Shown here one piece after another: positions 42,420 to 52,546 of a DNA stretch of 64,000 bases (the stretch's first letter is position 1; every line of letters starts with the position of its first letter). Both the position numbers and the translations under genes were made by a program. The stretch lies in assembly GCA_002013415.1 (NCBI GenBank), contig MAEX01000007.1:209649-273648 (forward strand). The letters run 5' to 3'. The stretch is from Mycobacterium sp. D16Q14. GTDB lineage: Bacteria > Actinomycetota > Actinomycetes > Mycobacteriales > Mycobacteriaceae. The notes below the pieces were generated by a model that saw nothing but the letters and a program-made list of their open reading frames with translations, searched no databases and was not told the DNA's origin.

Positions 42420-43853
42420 CCCCAGGCGGGACGAGCTCAGCACGTACATCAGCGCGCCTCCCAACAGCGCCCCGGCCGGCCACGACAGCGCGGTCAGGCT
42501 TTGTGACGAGGGGGCCAGAGCCAGAGCGACCGCCGCGGCACCCGAAACGACCAGTGCGATCAGTGCCGCGGGGTTGAACCCGCGGATGTAGTAGTAGGCA
42601 CCCTCGGTGGACTCGGAGTACAGATCGGCCGTGTTGGTGCGCTGGCGACGCAGCAGGTAGTAGTCCACCACGAGGATCCCGAGCACCGGCCCCATCAGCG
42701 CGCCCACCCCGCCGAGGAAGTACACGATGGCGGCCTCGTTCCCCCAGATGTTCCAGGGAAGCACCACGACCGACAGGACCGCGGTGATGATGCCCCCGGT
42801 GCGAAATGAGATGTACTTCGGTGCGACGTTGGAGATGTCGTACGACGGAGAGACGAAGTTGAGCACCACATTGATGCCCACGGTGGCGATGGCGAAGAGA
42901 ACCGCCGCGACGATCACGATGGCATCCGAATCGATATCGGCGACCAGCTCTACCGGATCGGTCATCGCACTGCCGTACTTCTTCAGCGCAGCAAGCGAAA
43001 TGACGATCGAGATCACCACAAACGCGGTCTCGTTGAGCGGGATGCCCAGGGCATTCCCGCGCAGGATCGCCCCGCGGCTGGGTGCGAACCGGGCGAAGTC
43101 CGCGTAGTTGACCAAGGGGCCGGCCATGAAGGCGACCATCAGGAATGCCACTCCGGTGAAGGCAAGCACCGTGGCCCCGGGTGTGAGCGGCGCACCGACG
43201 CGGGCACCGAAGTCGATGCTCCAGTCCACACTGGCCAGCATCCATATCGCCAGGGCGATCATCCCGATCCACACGACCGGGCCGGCCACATCGGAGGCCT
43301 TGCGGACTATCTCCATGCCGTAGTTGAGAATCAGCAGCTGCACGGTCCACAGCGTCAGGAAGGCGGCCCACCCCAGGGCGTGCAGCCCCAAGAACGTCGG
43401 TTCGGTCCACGCCCGCAGCCCGGGATCCAACCGCAAGAGCAGCACGATGACCGCTGTGGACGCCAGGTAGGTTTGGATCCCGTACCAGAAGATCGCGACC
43501 ATTCCGCGCAGCAGAGCTGGGACATTGGCGCCGAAGATCCCGAATGTGGCACGCGCGAAAACCGGGAACGGCACCCCCAGCCGTTGGCCGGCGATCCCGA
43601 TCAGGTTGCTCCCGAACCACAGCACCAGCACCCCGGCGAAGAGCGCCAGCATGGTCTGCCAGCCCGTCAGCCCCAGGGCCAACATGCCCACGGCAAAGCC
43701 GTAGCTGCCCAGGCTGTGCGCCGAGGTCATCCACAGGCAGAAGATGTCCCAGGTGCGCCAGGTCGCCTGTGCCGCGGCGGTGGGCGCCAGGTCCTCGTTA
43801 CTCAGCCGGCTCGCGGCCGCGACCGGCGCAAGCTCCCCCTCCGCCGTCGCCAT
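42384..43853 (-). CDS. NCS1-family nucleobase/allantoin/hydantoin permease
   Basis: The 489-residue protein is a 12-span transporter of the nucleobase:cation symporter-1 family, with N-D-x-L-A-P in the cytoplasmic tail, W-x-x-F-x-L-W-M in span 1 and a conserved P-S-Y-D-I-S-N central loop. Its neighbours (dihydropyrimidinase and carbamoyl amidohydrolase) suggest it imports uracil, thymine, dihydropyrimidines or hydantoins. Its start touches the stop of the upstream LLM gene (TGATG); its 3' end overlaps the converging hydrolase by 36 bp. Confidence 0.9.
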   Translation of the reverse strand: MATAEGELAPVAAASRLSNEDLAPTAAAQATWRTWDIFCLWMTSAHSLGSYGFAVGMLALGLTGWQTMLALFAGVLVLWFGSNLIGIAGQRLGVPFPVFARATFGIFGANVPALLRGMVAIFWYGIQTYLASTAVIVLLLRLDPGLRAWTEPTFLGLHALGWAAFLTLWTVQLLILNYGMEIVRKASDVAGPVVWIGMIALAIWMLASVDWSIDFGARVGAPLTPGATVLAFTGVAFLMVAFMAGPLVNYADFARFAPSRGAILRGNALGIPLNETAFVVISIVISLAALKKYGSAMTDPVELVADIDSDAIVIVAAVLFAIATVGINVVLNFVSPSYDISNVAPKYISFRTGGIITAVLSVVVLPWNIWGNEAAIVYFLGGVGALMGPVLGILVVDYYLLRRQRTNTADLYSESTEGAYYYIRGFNPAALIALVVSGAAAVALALAPSSQSLTALSWPAGALLGGALMYVLSSSRLGLAVQRRPESGQ

Positions 43854-44869
43854 CAGCTCTTCGCCGTGATGTGTTGTGACAGAGCGGGAATGACCGTTTC
43901 CCCGTATACCCGCAGTGTTTCCTCCTTGTTGTCGTGCTGTAGGTATCCAGCGAACTGGTCCACCCCGAGCGCCTTGAGCTCCAACAACTTTGCGATGTGA
44001 TCCGCCGCGGTGCCCAGCACACAGAAGCGCTCGACGATGTCGTCGCTCACGAATTCCGCATGGGTGTTCCCTGCCCGGCCGTGCTGGTTGTAGTCATATC
44101 CCGCACGTCCGGCGATGTAGTCGGTAAGCGATTGCGGTACCTGACCGTGGGAGCCATACCTGGTCACGATGTCGGCCACGTGATTGCCCACCATGCCACC
44201 GAACCATCGGCATTGGTCGCGCATATGCGTCCAGTCCGATCCCACATACATGGGCGCGGCCACGCAGATCCGCACATCCGCCGGATCACGCCCGGCCGCC
44301 ACGGCCGCTTCCCGCACCGCTGCGATCATCCACCGCGCGATGTCGATATCGGCGAGCTGCAAGATGAAACCGTCTGCTACTTCACCGGTCAGGGCGAGCG
44401 CCTTGGGCCCGTATGCCGCGACCCATACCTCGAGCGCGGAGTCGCGGCTCCACGGGAATTGCATAGTGGCACCGTCGTATTCGACGGGCCGCGAGTTCGC
44501 GAGCTCCCTGATGACGTGGATCGAGTCACGCAGCGTGGCCAGGGTTGTGGGTGCGCCGCCGGTCACCCGGACCGCCGAATCGCCGCGGCCGATGCCGCAG
44601 ACAGTGCGGTTGCCGTACATGTCGTTCAGGGTCGCATACAGCGACGCGGTAACGGTCCAGTCCCGGGTGGCCGGATTGGTGACCATGGGCCCCACGACAA
44701 TCCGCTTCGTCTCATGCAGGATCTGACTGTAGAGCACATAGGGCTCCTGCCACAGGAGGTGCGAATCGAAGGTCCACACATGGCTGAAGCCATGTGCCTC
44801 GGCAAGTTTGGCCAGCTGCACGGTTCGCGCAGCCGGTGGATCACATTGCAGGACAACTCCGAAATCCAT
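43853..44869 (-). CDS. LLM-class F420-dependent oxidoreductase (TIGR03842-like)
   Basis: This is a 338-residue luciferase-like TIM-barrel oxidoreductase, with M-D-F-G-V-V-L-Q at the start, Q-C-D-P-P-A-A-R and the G-I-G-R-G-D-S-A-V-R motif. It matches the mycobacterial group predicted to use coenzyme F420. It lies between dihydropyrimidinase and the permease, so its substrate is likely a pyrimidine or dihydropyrimidine, but the reaction is unproven. It might stand in for the dihydropyrimidine dehydrogenase that is missing here (inference). Confidence 0.85.
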   Translation of the reverse strand: MDFGVVLQCDPPAARTVQLAKLAEAHGFSHVWTFDSHLLWQEPYVLYSQILHETKRIVVGPMVTNPATRDWTVTASLYATLNDMYGNRTVCGIGRGDSAVRVTGGAPTTLATLRDSIHVIRELANSRPVEYDGATMQFPWSRDSALEVWVAAYGPKALALTGEVADGFILQLADIDIARWMIAAVREAAVAAGRDPADVRICVAAPMYVGSDWTHMRDQCRWFGGMVGNHVADIVTRYGSHGQVPQSLTDYIAGRAGYDYNQHGRAGNTHAEFVSDDIVERFCVLGTAADHIAKLLELKALGVDQFAGYLQHDNKEETLRVYGETVIPALSQHITAKS

Positions 44870-44894
44870 CGCAGGCCCTCTCTATCGATCAGCC

Positions 44895-46316
44895 TCAGAT
44901 GAGGTATTGACACAGGTCGCGGCGCAGAAACGCACCGTCTCCCTGGCTGCCCAGATACTCGTCGCCGTCGACGATCACCTTCCCGCGGGAAAGCACGGTG
45001 TCGACGTGTCCGTCGATCTCGTACCCCTCCCACGCCGAGTGGTCCATGTTCATATGGTGGGTCTTGCCCAACCCGATCGAGGTGTGCCCGTGGGGGTCAT
45101 AGACGACGATGTCCGCGTCGGCACCGGGCGCGATCACCCCCTTGCGCCCGTAGAGCCCGAACATCCGAGCCGGGGTCGTCGAGGTGATCTCCACCCACCG
45201 CTCCACGGTGATCCGGCTGTCCACAACCCCCTGGTACAGCAGATCCATTCGGTGCTCGATCGAGCCGATCCCGTTGGGAATCTTCGAGAAATCCCCGACT
45301 CCCATGTCCTTCTGCCCCTTCATGCAGAACGGGCAATGATCGGTCGACACCATCTGTATGTCGTTGGTCCGCAGCGCGCGCCACATCTCATCCTGGTGAT
45401 GTTCTTGTTTGGACCGCAGCGGTGTCGAGCAGACCCACTTGGAGCCCTCGAAGCCCGGCGCACCCAGGTTGTCCTCGAGGGACAGGTACAGGTACTGCGG
45501 GCAGGTCTCCCCGTATACGTTCTGGCCCGCGTCACGCGCGGCGGCCAACTGGGCGACGGCCTGTTTCGCCGAGACGTGCACGACGTATAGCGGCGCGCCC
45601 GTCAGGTTCGACAGCATGATGGCGCGGTGCGTCGCCTCCTCCTCGAGCTGCCAAGCCCGCGCGATCCCGTGGTAGTACGGATCCGTCTTGCCCGCCGCGA
45701 GCAGCTGAGCCACCAAAACATCTATGGCAGGACCATTCTCGGCGTGCATCATGGTCATCAGCCCGGTGTCGGCACCCACCTGCATGGCGCGCAATATCTG
45801 CGCGTCGTTGCTGTAGAAGACCCCCGGGTACGCCATGAACATCTTGTAACTCGTGATGCCCTCGTCGGCCAGGCCGCGCAGGGCCGTCAGCGAGGCATCG
45901 TTGACGTCACCCACAATCTGGTGAAAGGAATAGTCCACCGCGCATCGGCCCGCCGCCATCTCATGCCATGTCTGCAGCGAATCTTGCAGCTGCTCACCGT
46001 ATTTCTGCACAGCGAAGTCGATGATGGTAGTGGTGCCGCCCCATGCCGCGGCCCGCGTCCCCGTCTCGAAGTCATCGGAGGCGGTCGTGCCACCGAAGGG
46101 CATCGACATATGGGTGTGGGCGTCAATCCCACCCGGGATGACGTACTTGCCGGCCGCCTCGATCACGGTGTCGACGGCGCCGGCCAGATCCACCCCCAGC
46201 AGCGTGCTGCCGGGTTGCAGTACGGCGGCGATCTTCTCGCCGTCGATCAGGACATCCGCGTCACCGCGGCCGGTCGCCGTCACCACGGTGCCGCCCCGGA
46301 TCAGGGTCGTTGTCAT
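44895..46316 (-). CDS. hydA: Dihydropyrimidinase (D-hydantoinase)
   Basis: This amidohydrolase opens the ring of dihydrouracil, dihydrothymine or hydantoins. The 473-residue protein has the metal motif G-G-I-D-A-H-T-H near residue 57, the carbamylated-lysine region S-Y-K-M-F-M-A-Y, H-A-E-N near residue 180 and T-D-H-C-P-F near 315. ATG 46316 is the start, 10 bp after the amidohydrolase gene; the open frame to 46400 overlaps that gene. Confidence 0.95.
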   Translation of the reverse strand: MTTTLIRGGTVVTATGRGDADVLIDGEKIAAVLQPGSTLLGVDLAGAVDTVIEAAGKYVIPGGIDAHTHMSMPFGGTTASDDFETGTRAAAWGGTTTIIDFAVQKYGEQLQDSLQTWHEMAAGRCAVDYSFHQIVGDVNDASLTALRGLADEGITSYKMFMAYPGVFYSNDAQILRAMQVGADTGLMTMMHAENGPAIDVLVAQLLAAGKTDPYYHGIARAWQLEEEATHRAIMLSNLTGAPLYVVHVSAKQAVAQLAAARDAGQNVYGETCPQYLYLSLEDNLGAPGFEGSKWVCSTPLRSKQEHHQDEMWRALRTNDIQMVSTDHCPFCMKGQKDMGVGDFSKIPNGIGSIEHRMDLLYQGVVDSRITVERWVEITSTTPARMFGLYGRKGVIAPGADADIVVYDPHGHTSIGLGKTHHMNMDHSAWEGYEIDGHVDTVLSRGKVIVDGDEYLGSQGDGAFLRRDLCQYLI

Positions 46317-46326
46317 CGACAGCCTC

Positions 46327-47208
46327 CTACGGAGCGACGATCGGGCCGTACGTGTCGGGCCGGCGATCCCGGTAGAACTGCCAGTCGGCCCGCACCTCAC
46401 GGACCACGGACAGATCCAGATCCCGTATCACGATCTCTTCGGCGCTCTCGGAGGCGATCTCGCCGACGTAGTTTCCGCGCGGATCGACGAAGTAGGAACT
46501 GCCGTAGAACGTGACGGCCTGATCCCCGAATTCGCCGTCCTCGGTGCCTATTCGGTTGTTGGCGCCGACGAAGTACTGGTTGGCCGCCGCCGCCGCGGGC
46601 TGCTCCAGCTCCCAAAGCCTGTTGGACAGGCCGGGTTTGGTGGCCGACGGATTGAAGACCAGCTCTGCTCCGGCGAGCCCGTAGTTACGCCAGCCTTCCG
46701 GGAAATGCCGGTCGTAACAGATGTAGACACCTATCTTCCCGACGGCGGTGTCGAATACGGGGTACCCGAGGTTCCCGGGCCGAAAGTAGAACTTCTCCCA
46801 GAATCGGTCGAGATGCGGAATGTGGTGCTTGCGGTATTTACCCAGGTAGGTGCCGTCGGCGTCCACCACCGCGGCGGTGTTGTAGAGAACACCCGGCCGC
46901 TCCTCCTCGTACACCGGGAGCACCATGACCATGCGGTGCTCCCTGGCGAGCGCCGCGAACCTCTCGGTAACCGGTCCGGGCACCGATTCGGCGTATTCGT
47001 AGTACTTCTTGTCCTGCACGATGCCGAAGTAGGGACCGTAGAAGAGCTCCTGAAAACAGATCACCTGAGCGCCCTGGGACGCCGCCTCGGCGACAAAGCG
47101 CTCGTGCTTGGCCAGCATCGATTCCTTGTCGCCAGTCCAAGTCGCTTGCGTCAGTGCGGCTCTGATCACCGATGAGCCGCTCGCGCGAAGAGCATCAGAC
47201 ACCGTCAT
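46327..47208 (-). CDS. N-carbamoyl-beta-alanine/D-amino-acid amidohydrolase
   Basis: This is a nitrilase-superfamily enzyme completing reductive pyrimidine degradation, turning carbamoyl-beta-alanine into beta-alanine, CO2 and ammonia. The catalytic triad is visible as E in F-Q-E-L-F-Y, K in L-G-K-Y-R-K-H and C in Y-I-C-Y-D-R-H-F-P-E. The 293-residue product opens with a non-conserved piece (A-L-R-A-S-G-S-S) that comes from the dispersed repeat at 47169-47193. It heads the cluster with dihydropyrimidinase and permease. Confidence 0.92.
   Translation of the reverse strand: MTVSDALRASGSSVIRAALTQATWTGDKESMLAKHERFVAEAASQGAQVICFQELFYGPYFGIVQDKKYYEYAESVPGPVTERFAALAREHRMVMVLPVYEEERPGVLYNTAAVVDADGTYLGKYRKHHIPHLDRFWEKFYFRPGNLGYPVFDTAVGKIGVYICYDRHFPEGWRNYGLAGAELVFNPSATKPGLSNRLWELEQPAAAAANQYFVGANNRIGTEDGEFGDQAVTFYGSSYFVDPRGNYVGEIASESAEEIVIRDLDLSVVREVRADWQFYRDRRPDTYGPIVAP
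47169..47193 (-). repeat. 25-bp dispersed repeat, copy in amidohydrolase 5' end
   Basis: This minus-strand copy has two mismatches to the core and is translated as A-L-R-A-S-G-S-S at codons 6-13 of the amidohydrolase. It reads in the same direction as the gene, as in the hydrolase copy at 41463. Confidence 0.75.
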
Positions 47209-47378
47209 TGGCAGACTCTATGCGCACCTCGCCCGGCGCGCGCGCCAATCCGCACAACACCGGCGCAGACGCCCGGCGGTTGGCACCTCGCCCCGGGCCC
47301 GATGCGCACGTGGTAGAACACGTTACAGTTTTGCGGTTCACATCGGGGCGATGCCGCCCGCTCACCGAGGGATACGTC

Positions 47379-48170
47379 ATGCACTGGTACACCGGCAACA
47401 CCGTTTACGACACCGTGCTGACGACGGCCCTCGGCTTCGCGGCATTCGTGATCATCGGCGGCCTCTTCGCCCAGAGTTCGTATGGCCGCTTCTCGACAAC
47501 AAAACTCGGGCTCAATCTGAATCCGAAACTCGGTTGGTGGCTGATGGAGATTCCGGCGACCGCGGTGTTTCTGATCTGCTATCTGACCGGACCGGCCCGC
47601 TTCGAGCCGACGTCACTGGTTCTTGCCGGGATATGGATGCTGCACTACGCCAACCGCGGCTGGTACTTCCCTCTTAACATCCGCCAGGTGCCCGGCAAGC
47701 GCAGCACGTTCAATGTCTCAGTTGTCGTCATGGGCATGCTCGTGACGTCGATGCATGGGTACCTCAACGGAACGCTCTTCAGCCACGACTTCTTCGGGCA
47801 GTACGGCAGCGCCTGGCTGCGGGACCCCCGATTCCTGGCGGGCCTGGCGATCTACCTGTGCGGATTCGCGCTGCTGCTCAGCTCCGAGTCGATCGTCCGA
47901 AACCTGCGTGACAAGCAGAACCCCGGCGGTGTCGAGTACCGCATCCCGGTCGGCGGCGGGTTCCGATTTGTCACCAGCCCCGCGTATCTGGGCGAGCTGA
48001 TCGCCTGGTCCGGGTTCGCCCTACTCACCTGGGCGCTGCCCGGGGTCGCCATCCTGCTGATTACCGCCGGCAATCTGATTCCCCGCGCGCTGGCCACCCA
48101 CCGCTGGTACCACGAGAAGTTCACCGACTACCCGACCGACCGGAAAGCCCTGATTCCGTATCTGGTCTGA
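47379..48170 (+). CDS. Steroid 5-alpha-reductase-like membrane protein
   Basis: This 263-residue integral membrane protein has about six spans and the C-terminal 3-oxo-5-alpha-steroid 4-dehydrogenase domain, with Y-R-I-P-V-G-G-G-F near residue 187 and the conserved H-R-W-Y-H-E-K-F near 240. Such enzymes reduce a steroid or polyprenol double bond with NADPH. ATG 47379 has CGAGGGATAC upstream; the open frame from 47172 is on the complement of the amidohydrolase. The substrate is unknown. A perfect 23-bp hairpin lies just downstream. Confidence 0.88.
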   Translation: MHWYTGNTVYDTVLTTALGFAAFVIIGGLFAQSSYGRFSTTKLGLNLNPKLGWWLMEIPATAVFLICYLTGPARFEPTSLVLAGIWMLHYANRGWYFPLNIRQVPGKRSTFNVSVVVMGMLVTSMHGYLNGTLFSHDFFGQYGSAWLRDPRFLAGLAIYLCGFALLLSSESIVRNLRDKQNPGGVEYRIPVGGGFRFVTSPAYLGELIAWSGFALLTWALPGVAILLITAGNLIPRALATHRWYHEKFTDYPTDRKALIPYLV

Positions 48171-48181
48171 GTGCCGGTGCG

Positions 48182-48231
48182 ACAAAGAACGCCGAGTGTG
48201 AGCAGTTCTGCTCACACTCGGCGTTCTTTGT
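48182..48231. terminator. Perfect 23-bp inverted repeat, bidirectional terminator
   Basis: Arms 48182-48204 and 48209-48231 pair without mismatch around a 4-base GTTC loop. Each strand of the hairpin ends in TTCTTTGT, a U-rich tract. It sits between the converging reductase gene and metK, so it should stop transcription from both sides. Confidence 0.8.
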
Positions 48232-48238
48232 GGGAAAG

Positions 48239-49441
<1,203 letters not shown>

Positions 49442-49523
49442 AGCGCAGCCCCTTTCAGATCGTTACGTGTCCTAATCATTATGGCCGACGAATTGAGATC
49501 GGGGCCACACCCGGTTGTCAGGT

Positions 49524-50786
49524 TCACTGACAAAGCCCGGCGACGGCATCCACAATACGGCTTGCCATCAGAACTTTGGTGCCGTGCTCGAGGACAACTT
49601 CAGAGACCTCGCCGTCGCTTTGGACGGAGAGCAGCCAACCATCGTTGCTATCCACTTCGAAAGCTCGTCCTTCACCAACGGCGTTGACTACCAACAGATC
49701 ACAGCCCTTGCGCTTCAACTTGGCACGCGCGTGGTGGAGCACATCGCCATTGGCGTCACCGGTTTCGGCGGCGAATCCGACGATGGCCCGCATCTTGGGC
49801 AGCTGCCCGTCTGTGCGCGCACGGACCACGCCGGCCAGCACGTCAGCGTTGCGCAGCAATTCGATGGGCGCATCGACGGGATTCTCACCGTCGGCAGTGT
49901 GGCTCTTTTTGATCTTGCTGGTCGCAACGTGGGCGGGCCGGAAATCGGCCACGGCCGCGGCCATAATCAACGCCTCTGCCGCGGGAGCGTGTTTGGTCAC
50001 CGCGTCCTGCAGTTGCGCGGCGGAGCTGATGTGCACCACGTCGACCCCGGCCGGATCTGGCAGCCCGACGGTATGCGCCGCGATGAGCGTGACCTCGGCT
50101 CCGCGTTGTGCGGCGACCCTGGCTATCGCGTATCCCTGCTTACCGGAGCTGCGGTTCCCGATGAAGCGCACGGGATCCAGCGGCTCGCGGGTGCCACCGG
50201 CGGTGACCAGAACGCGTACCCCGGCCAGATCGTGCGGCAGCGCGTCGGCCCGGGCCAGCAGCAGTTGCGCCAGGGTGGTGATTTCTTCCGCCTCGGGTAG
50301 GCGGCCGGGACCGGTGTCGGCACCGGTGAGACGCCCCGACGCGGGCTCGAGGACTACGGCTCCACGCTCACGCAGTGTCGACACGTTGTGCTGGGTCGCG
50401 GCATGCAGCCACATCTCCGTGTGCATGGCCGGGGCGAAGAGTACCGGACAACGCGCGGTCAGCAGGGTCGCGGTCAGCAGATCGTCGGCGCGACCCGTGG
50501 CCGCGCGGGCCAGCAGATCCGCGGTGGCGGGCGCAACCACGACGAGGTCGGCGTCCTGCCCGAGCCGCACATGCGGGACCTCGGGAACGTCATCGAAGAC
50601 CCCGGTTCGGGCCGGCTCACCCGAGAGGGCCTCGAACGTTGCCGCACCCACGAACTGCAGGGCCGACTCGGTGGGAATGACCCGGACGCTGTGTCCGGCC
50701 TCCGCGAGCTGGCGTACCACGGTGCAGGCCTTGTAGGCGGCAATTCCCCCGCCCACTCCGACGATGATCCGCTTACGGTCGGCCAT
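49524..50786 (-). CDS. coaBC: Bifunctional CoaBC (phosphopantothenoylcysteine synthase/decarboxylase)
   Basis: CoaBC makes 4'-phosphopantetheine in coenzyme A synthesis. The 420-residue protein has the flavin decarboxylase at the start (G-G-I-A-A-Y-K then A-P-A-M-H-T-E-M-W), and the C-terminal CTP-using synthase with V-T-A-G-G-T-R-E-P-L-D and I-G-N-R-S-S-G-K-Q-G. It starts 17 bp after rpoZ. Confidence 0.95.
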   Translation of the reverse strand: MADRKRIIVGVGGGIAAYKACTVVRQLAEAGHSVRVIPTESALQFVGAATFEALSGEPARTGVFDDVPEVPHVRLGQDADLVVVAPATADLLARAATGRADDLLTATLLTARCPVLFAPAMHTEMWLHAATQHNVSTLRERGAVVLEPASGRLTGADTGPGRLPEAEEITTLAQLLLARADALPHDLAGVRVLVTAGGTREPLDPVRFIGNRSSGKQGYAIARVAAQRGAEVTLIAAHTVGLPDPAGVDVVHISSAAQLQDAVTKHAPAAEALIMAAAVADFRPAHVATSKIKKSHTADGENPVDAPIELLRNADVLAGVVRARTDGQLPKMRAIVGFAAETGDANGDVLHHARAKLKRKGCDLLVVNAVGEGRAFEVDSNDGWLLSVQSDGEVSEVVLEHGTKVLMASRIVDAVAGLCQ

Positions 50787-50803
50787 GACCGGCGTCCTGG
50801 CTT

Positions 50804-51112
50804 CTACTCGCCTTCGGTGTGCTCAAGCAGGTCGCCGTGGATCTCGCGCAGCGCGATCGACAGCGGCTTCTCCTGCAGACCCGGCTCGACCAGCGGCCCC
50901 ACGTACTCGAGGATGCCGTCGCCCAGCTGGTTGTAGTAGTCGTTGATCTGGCGGGCCCGCTTGGCTGCGTAGATCACGAGCGCGTACTTGCTCGATGCCC
51001 GCGCCAGCAGCTCGTCGATCGGCGGGTTGGTGATACCCAGCGGCGTGTCGAGAGCGGCGTCGTAGCTTTCGGTGCCCGGTTCGACGATGACGTCGGTCTG
51101 GGAGGTGCTCAC
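50804..51112 (-). CDS. rpoZ: RNA polymerase omega subunit
   Basis: Omega helps assemble the RNA polymerase beta' subunit. The 102-residue protein has the family core [18 protein letters not shown] and [12 protein letters not shown]. It lies between gmk and coaBC in the standard mycobacterial order. Confidence 0.95.
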   Translation of the reverse strand: MSTSQTDVIVEPGTESYDAALDTPLGITNPPIDELLARASSKYALVIYAAKRARQINDYYNQLGDGILEYVGPLVEPGLQEKPLSIALREIHGDLLEHTEGE

Positions 51113-51190
51113 TAAGAAATCTCCTGGATAGGTAGATGGCGCTGAGTATGGCTGGCGCGGTGTTCGCAGTGTCTGTTGATGCGCTGCCGG

Positions 51191-51760
51191 TTAACGTCCG
51201 ACCAATAACGATACCAACTGTGCGCAGGCATTTTCCAACTGGTCATTGACGACGACGACATCAAAGTCACTTTGAGCCGCCATTTCGACCTCGGCAGTTT
51301 GCAATCGCCGGGCGATCACGGCCTCCGATTCGGTGCCTCGGCCCGTAAGGCGCTGCACCAGCGCGTCCCAGCTCGGCGGGGACAGGAAGACCGTCAGGGC
51401 CTGCGGGAGTGCGGCCTTGATGGCACGGGCCCCGGCCAGGTCGACCTCGATGAGGGTCGGACGACCGGCCTCCATTGCCTCGCGAACGGGCGCGGCAGGG
51501 GTTCCCGAACGCTGCAATCCGCCGTGGATATCGGCCCATTCCAGCAGTGCACCGGTGTCAATCAGCCGCTGGAACTCCTCGGCGGTGACGAAGTGATAGT
51601 CGACGCCGTCCACTTCACCGGGCCTCGGGGCCCTGGTCGTGGCGGAGACGCTGAAGAAGAGGCCTTGTACGTCATCGCGTAGGCGACGCACGACGGTGGA
51701 CTTGCCGACGGCTGAGGGGCCGGATAGGACTACTACCCGGCCCCTCATCGAAGCTGTCAT
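51191..51760 (-). CDS. gmk: Guanylate kinase
   Basis: The enzyme phosphorylates GMP to GDP. The 189-residue protein has the P-loop [10 protein letters not shown], the GMP-binding [14 protein letters not shown] and the lid-region R-L-T-G-R-G-T-E. It begins 10 bp after mihF. An ATG four codons in would be equally good. Confidence 0.96.
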   Translation of the reverse strand: MTASMRGRVVVLSGPSAVGKSTVVRRLRDDVQGLFFSVSATTRAPRPGEVDGVDYHFVTAEEFQRLIDTGALLEWADIHGGLQRSGTPAAPVREAMEAGRPTLIEVDLAGARAIKAALPQALTVFLSPPSWDALVQRLTGRGTESEAVIARRLQTAEVEMAAQSDFDVVVVNDQLENACAQLVSLLVGR

Positions 51761-51770
51761 CTAGAGAAGA

Positions 51771-52088
51771 TCAGGAGAAGTCGAACCGCTCCAACAGCGC
51801 CTTGCGCTGACGGTCACCAAGACCACGCAAACGGCGGGTCGGGGCGATCTCCAGCTCGGTCATGATCTCCTGCGCCTTGACCTTGCCGACCTTGGGCAGG
51901 GCTTCCAGCAGTGCGGAAACCTTCATCTTGCCCAGGACCTCATCGGTCTCGGCGTCCTTGAGCACCTGCTTGAGATTGGTGCCACCTTTCTTGAGCTTTT
52001 CCTTGAGCTCGGCCCGGGCGCGGCGGGCGGCAGCCGCCTTCGCCAACGCGGCGGCACGCTGCTCGTCAGTCAACTGTGGAAGGGCCAC
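51771..52088 (-). CDS. mihF: Mycobacterial integration host factor MihF
   Basis: MihF is the actinobacterial nucleoid-associated protein that bends DNA and was found through phage L5 integration. The 105-residue protein has A-L-P-Q-L-T-D-E-Q-R at the start and the helix-two-turn-helix core V-G-K-V-K-A-Q-E-I-M followed by L-G-D-R-Q-R-K-A-L-L near the end. It lies upstream of gmk and starts a transcript away from the acyltransferase gene. Confidence 0.95.
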   Translation of the reverse strand: MALPQLTDEQRAAALAKAAAARRARAELKEKLKKGGTNLKQVLKDAETDEVLGKMKVSALLEALPKVGKVKAQEIMTELEIAPTRRLRGLGDRQRKALLERFDFS

Positions 52089-52546
52089 GATTCCTCCGTC
52101 TCATACGAAACTCGTCGGTTTTTCTGATCGGCTGGAAAACAACCAGCCAGCGACAGCGACCGTACCCACGCCAACCGACATATGTGAACCCCACCCCCCT
52201 GTTATCGGTGAAAATCGCCTGCTAGAGGGGCCGCGGGCGATCCTGCCGAGCAACCATCGCGCTCGCCCGTTCCCACCCGGCATTTCTGCAGGTCGACGAT
52301 GAAAGATATTGTTGCCCAGCGTATTTCGCTCAGAGTTGACAATACCAGTAATTCTTGCCCCTGAACCGGAGACAAGCAAACCGTGATTGCCGTGAGGGCA
52401 AACTGAAAATCTTGTGTGAATCTCGTGTTGCGCGTGTCGCGACCCGTCAACGTTCAGTTGAAGAGACGCAGGTGAGAAAGCCGACGACGAGGCACCCCGT
52501 GAAACTGCTGAGCAAGGCACAGCAGTTGCTGGGTAGGGTGCGCCAT
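52089..52546. other. 458-bp divergent region between mihF and the acyltransferase
   Basis: No gene is supported. It contains a perfect -35-like TTGACA at 52336-52341 on the plus strand, but no good -10 follows. An in-frame GTG at 52499 would extend the acyltransferase by 16 residues. The region should carry the mihF promoter, which I could not place. Confidence 0.35.

Noticed and set aside
52336..52341. TTGACA as the acyltransferase -35 box
   Set aside because: No TANNNT sequence follows at 16-19 bp, so a promoter is not supported there.
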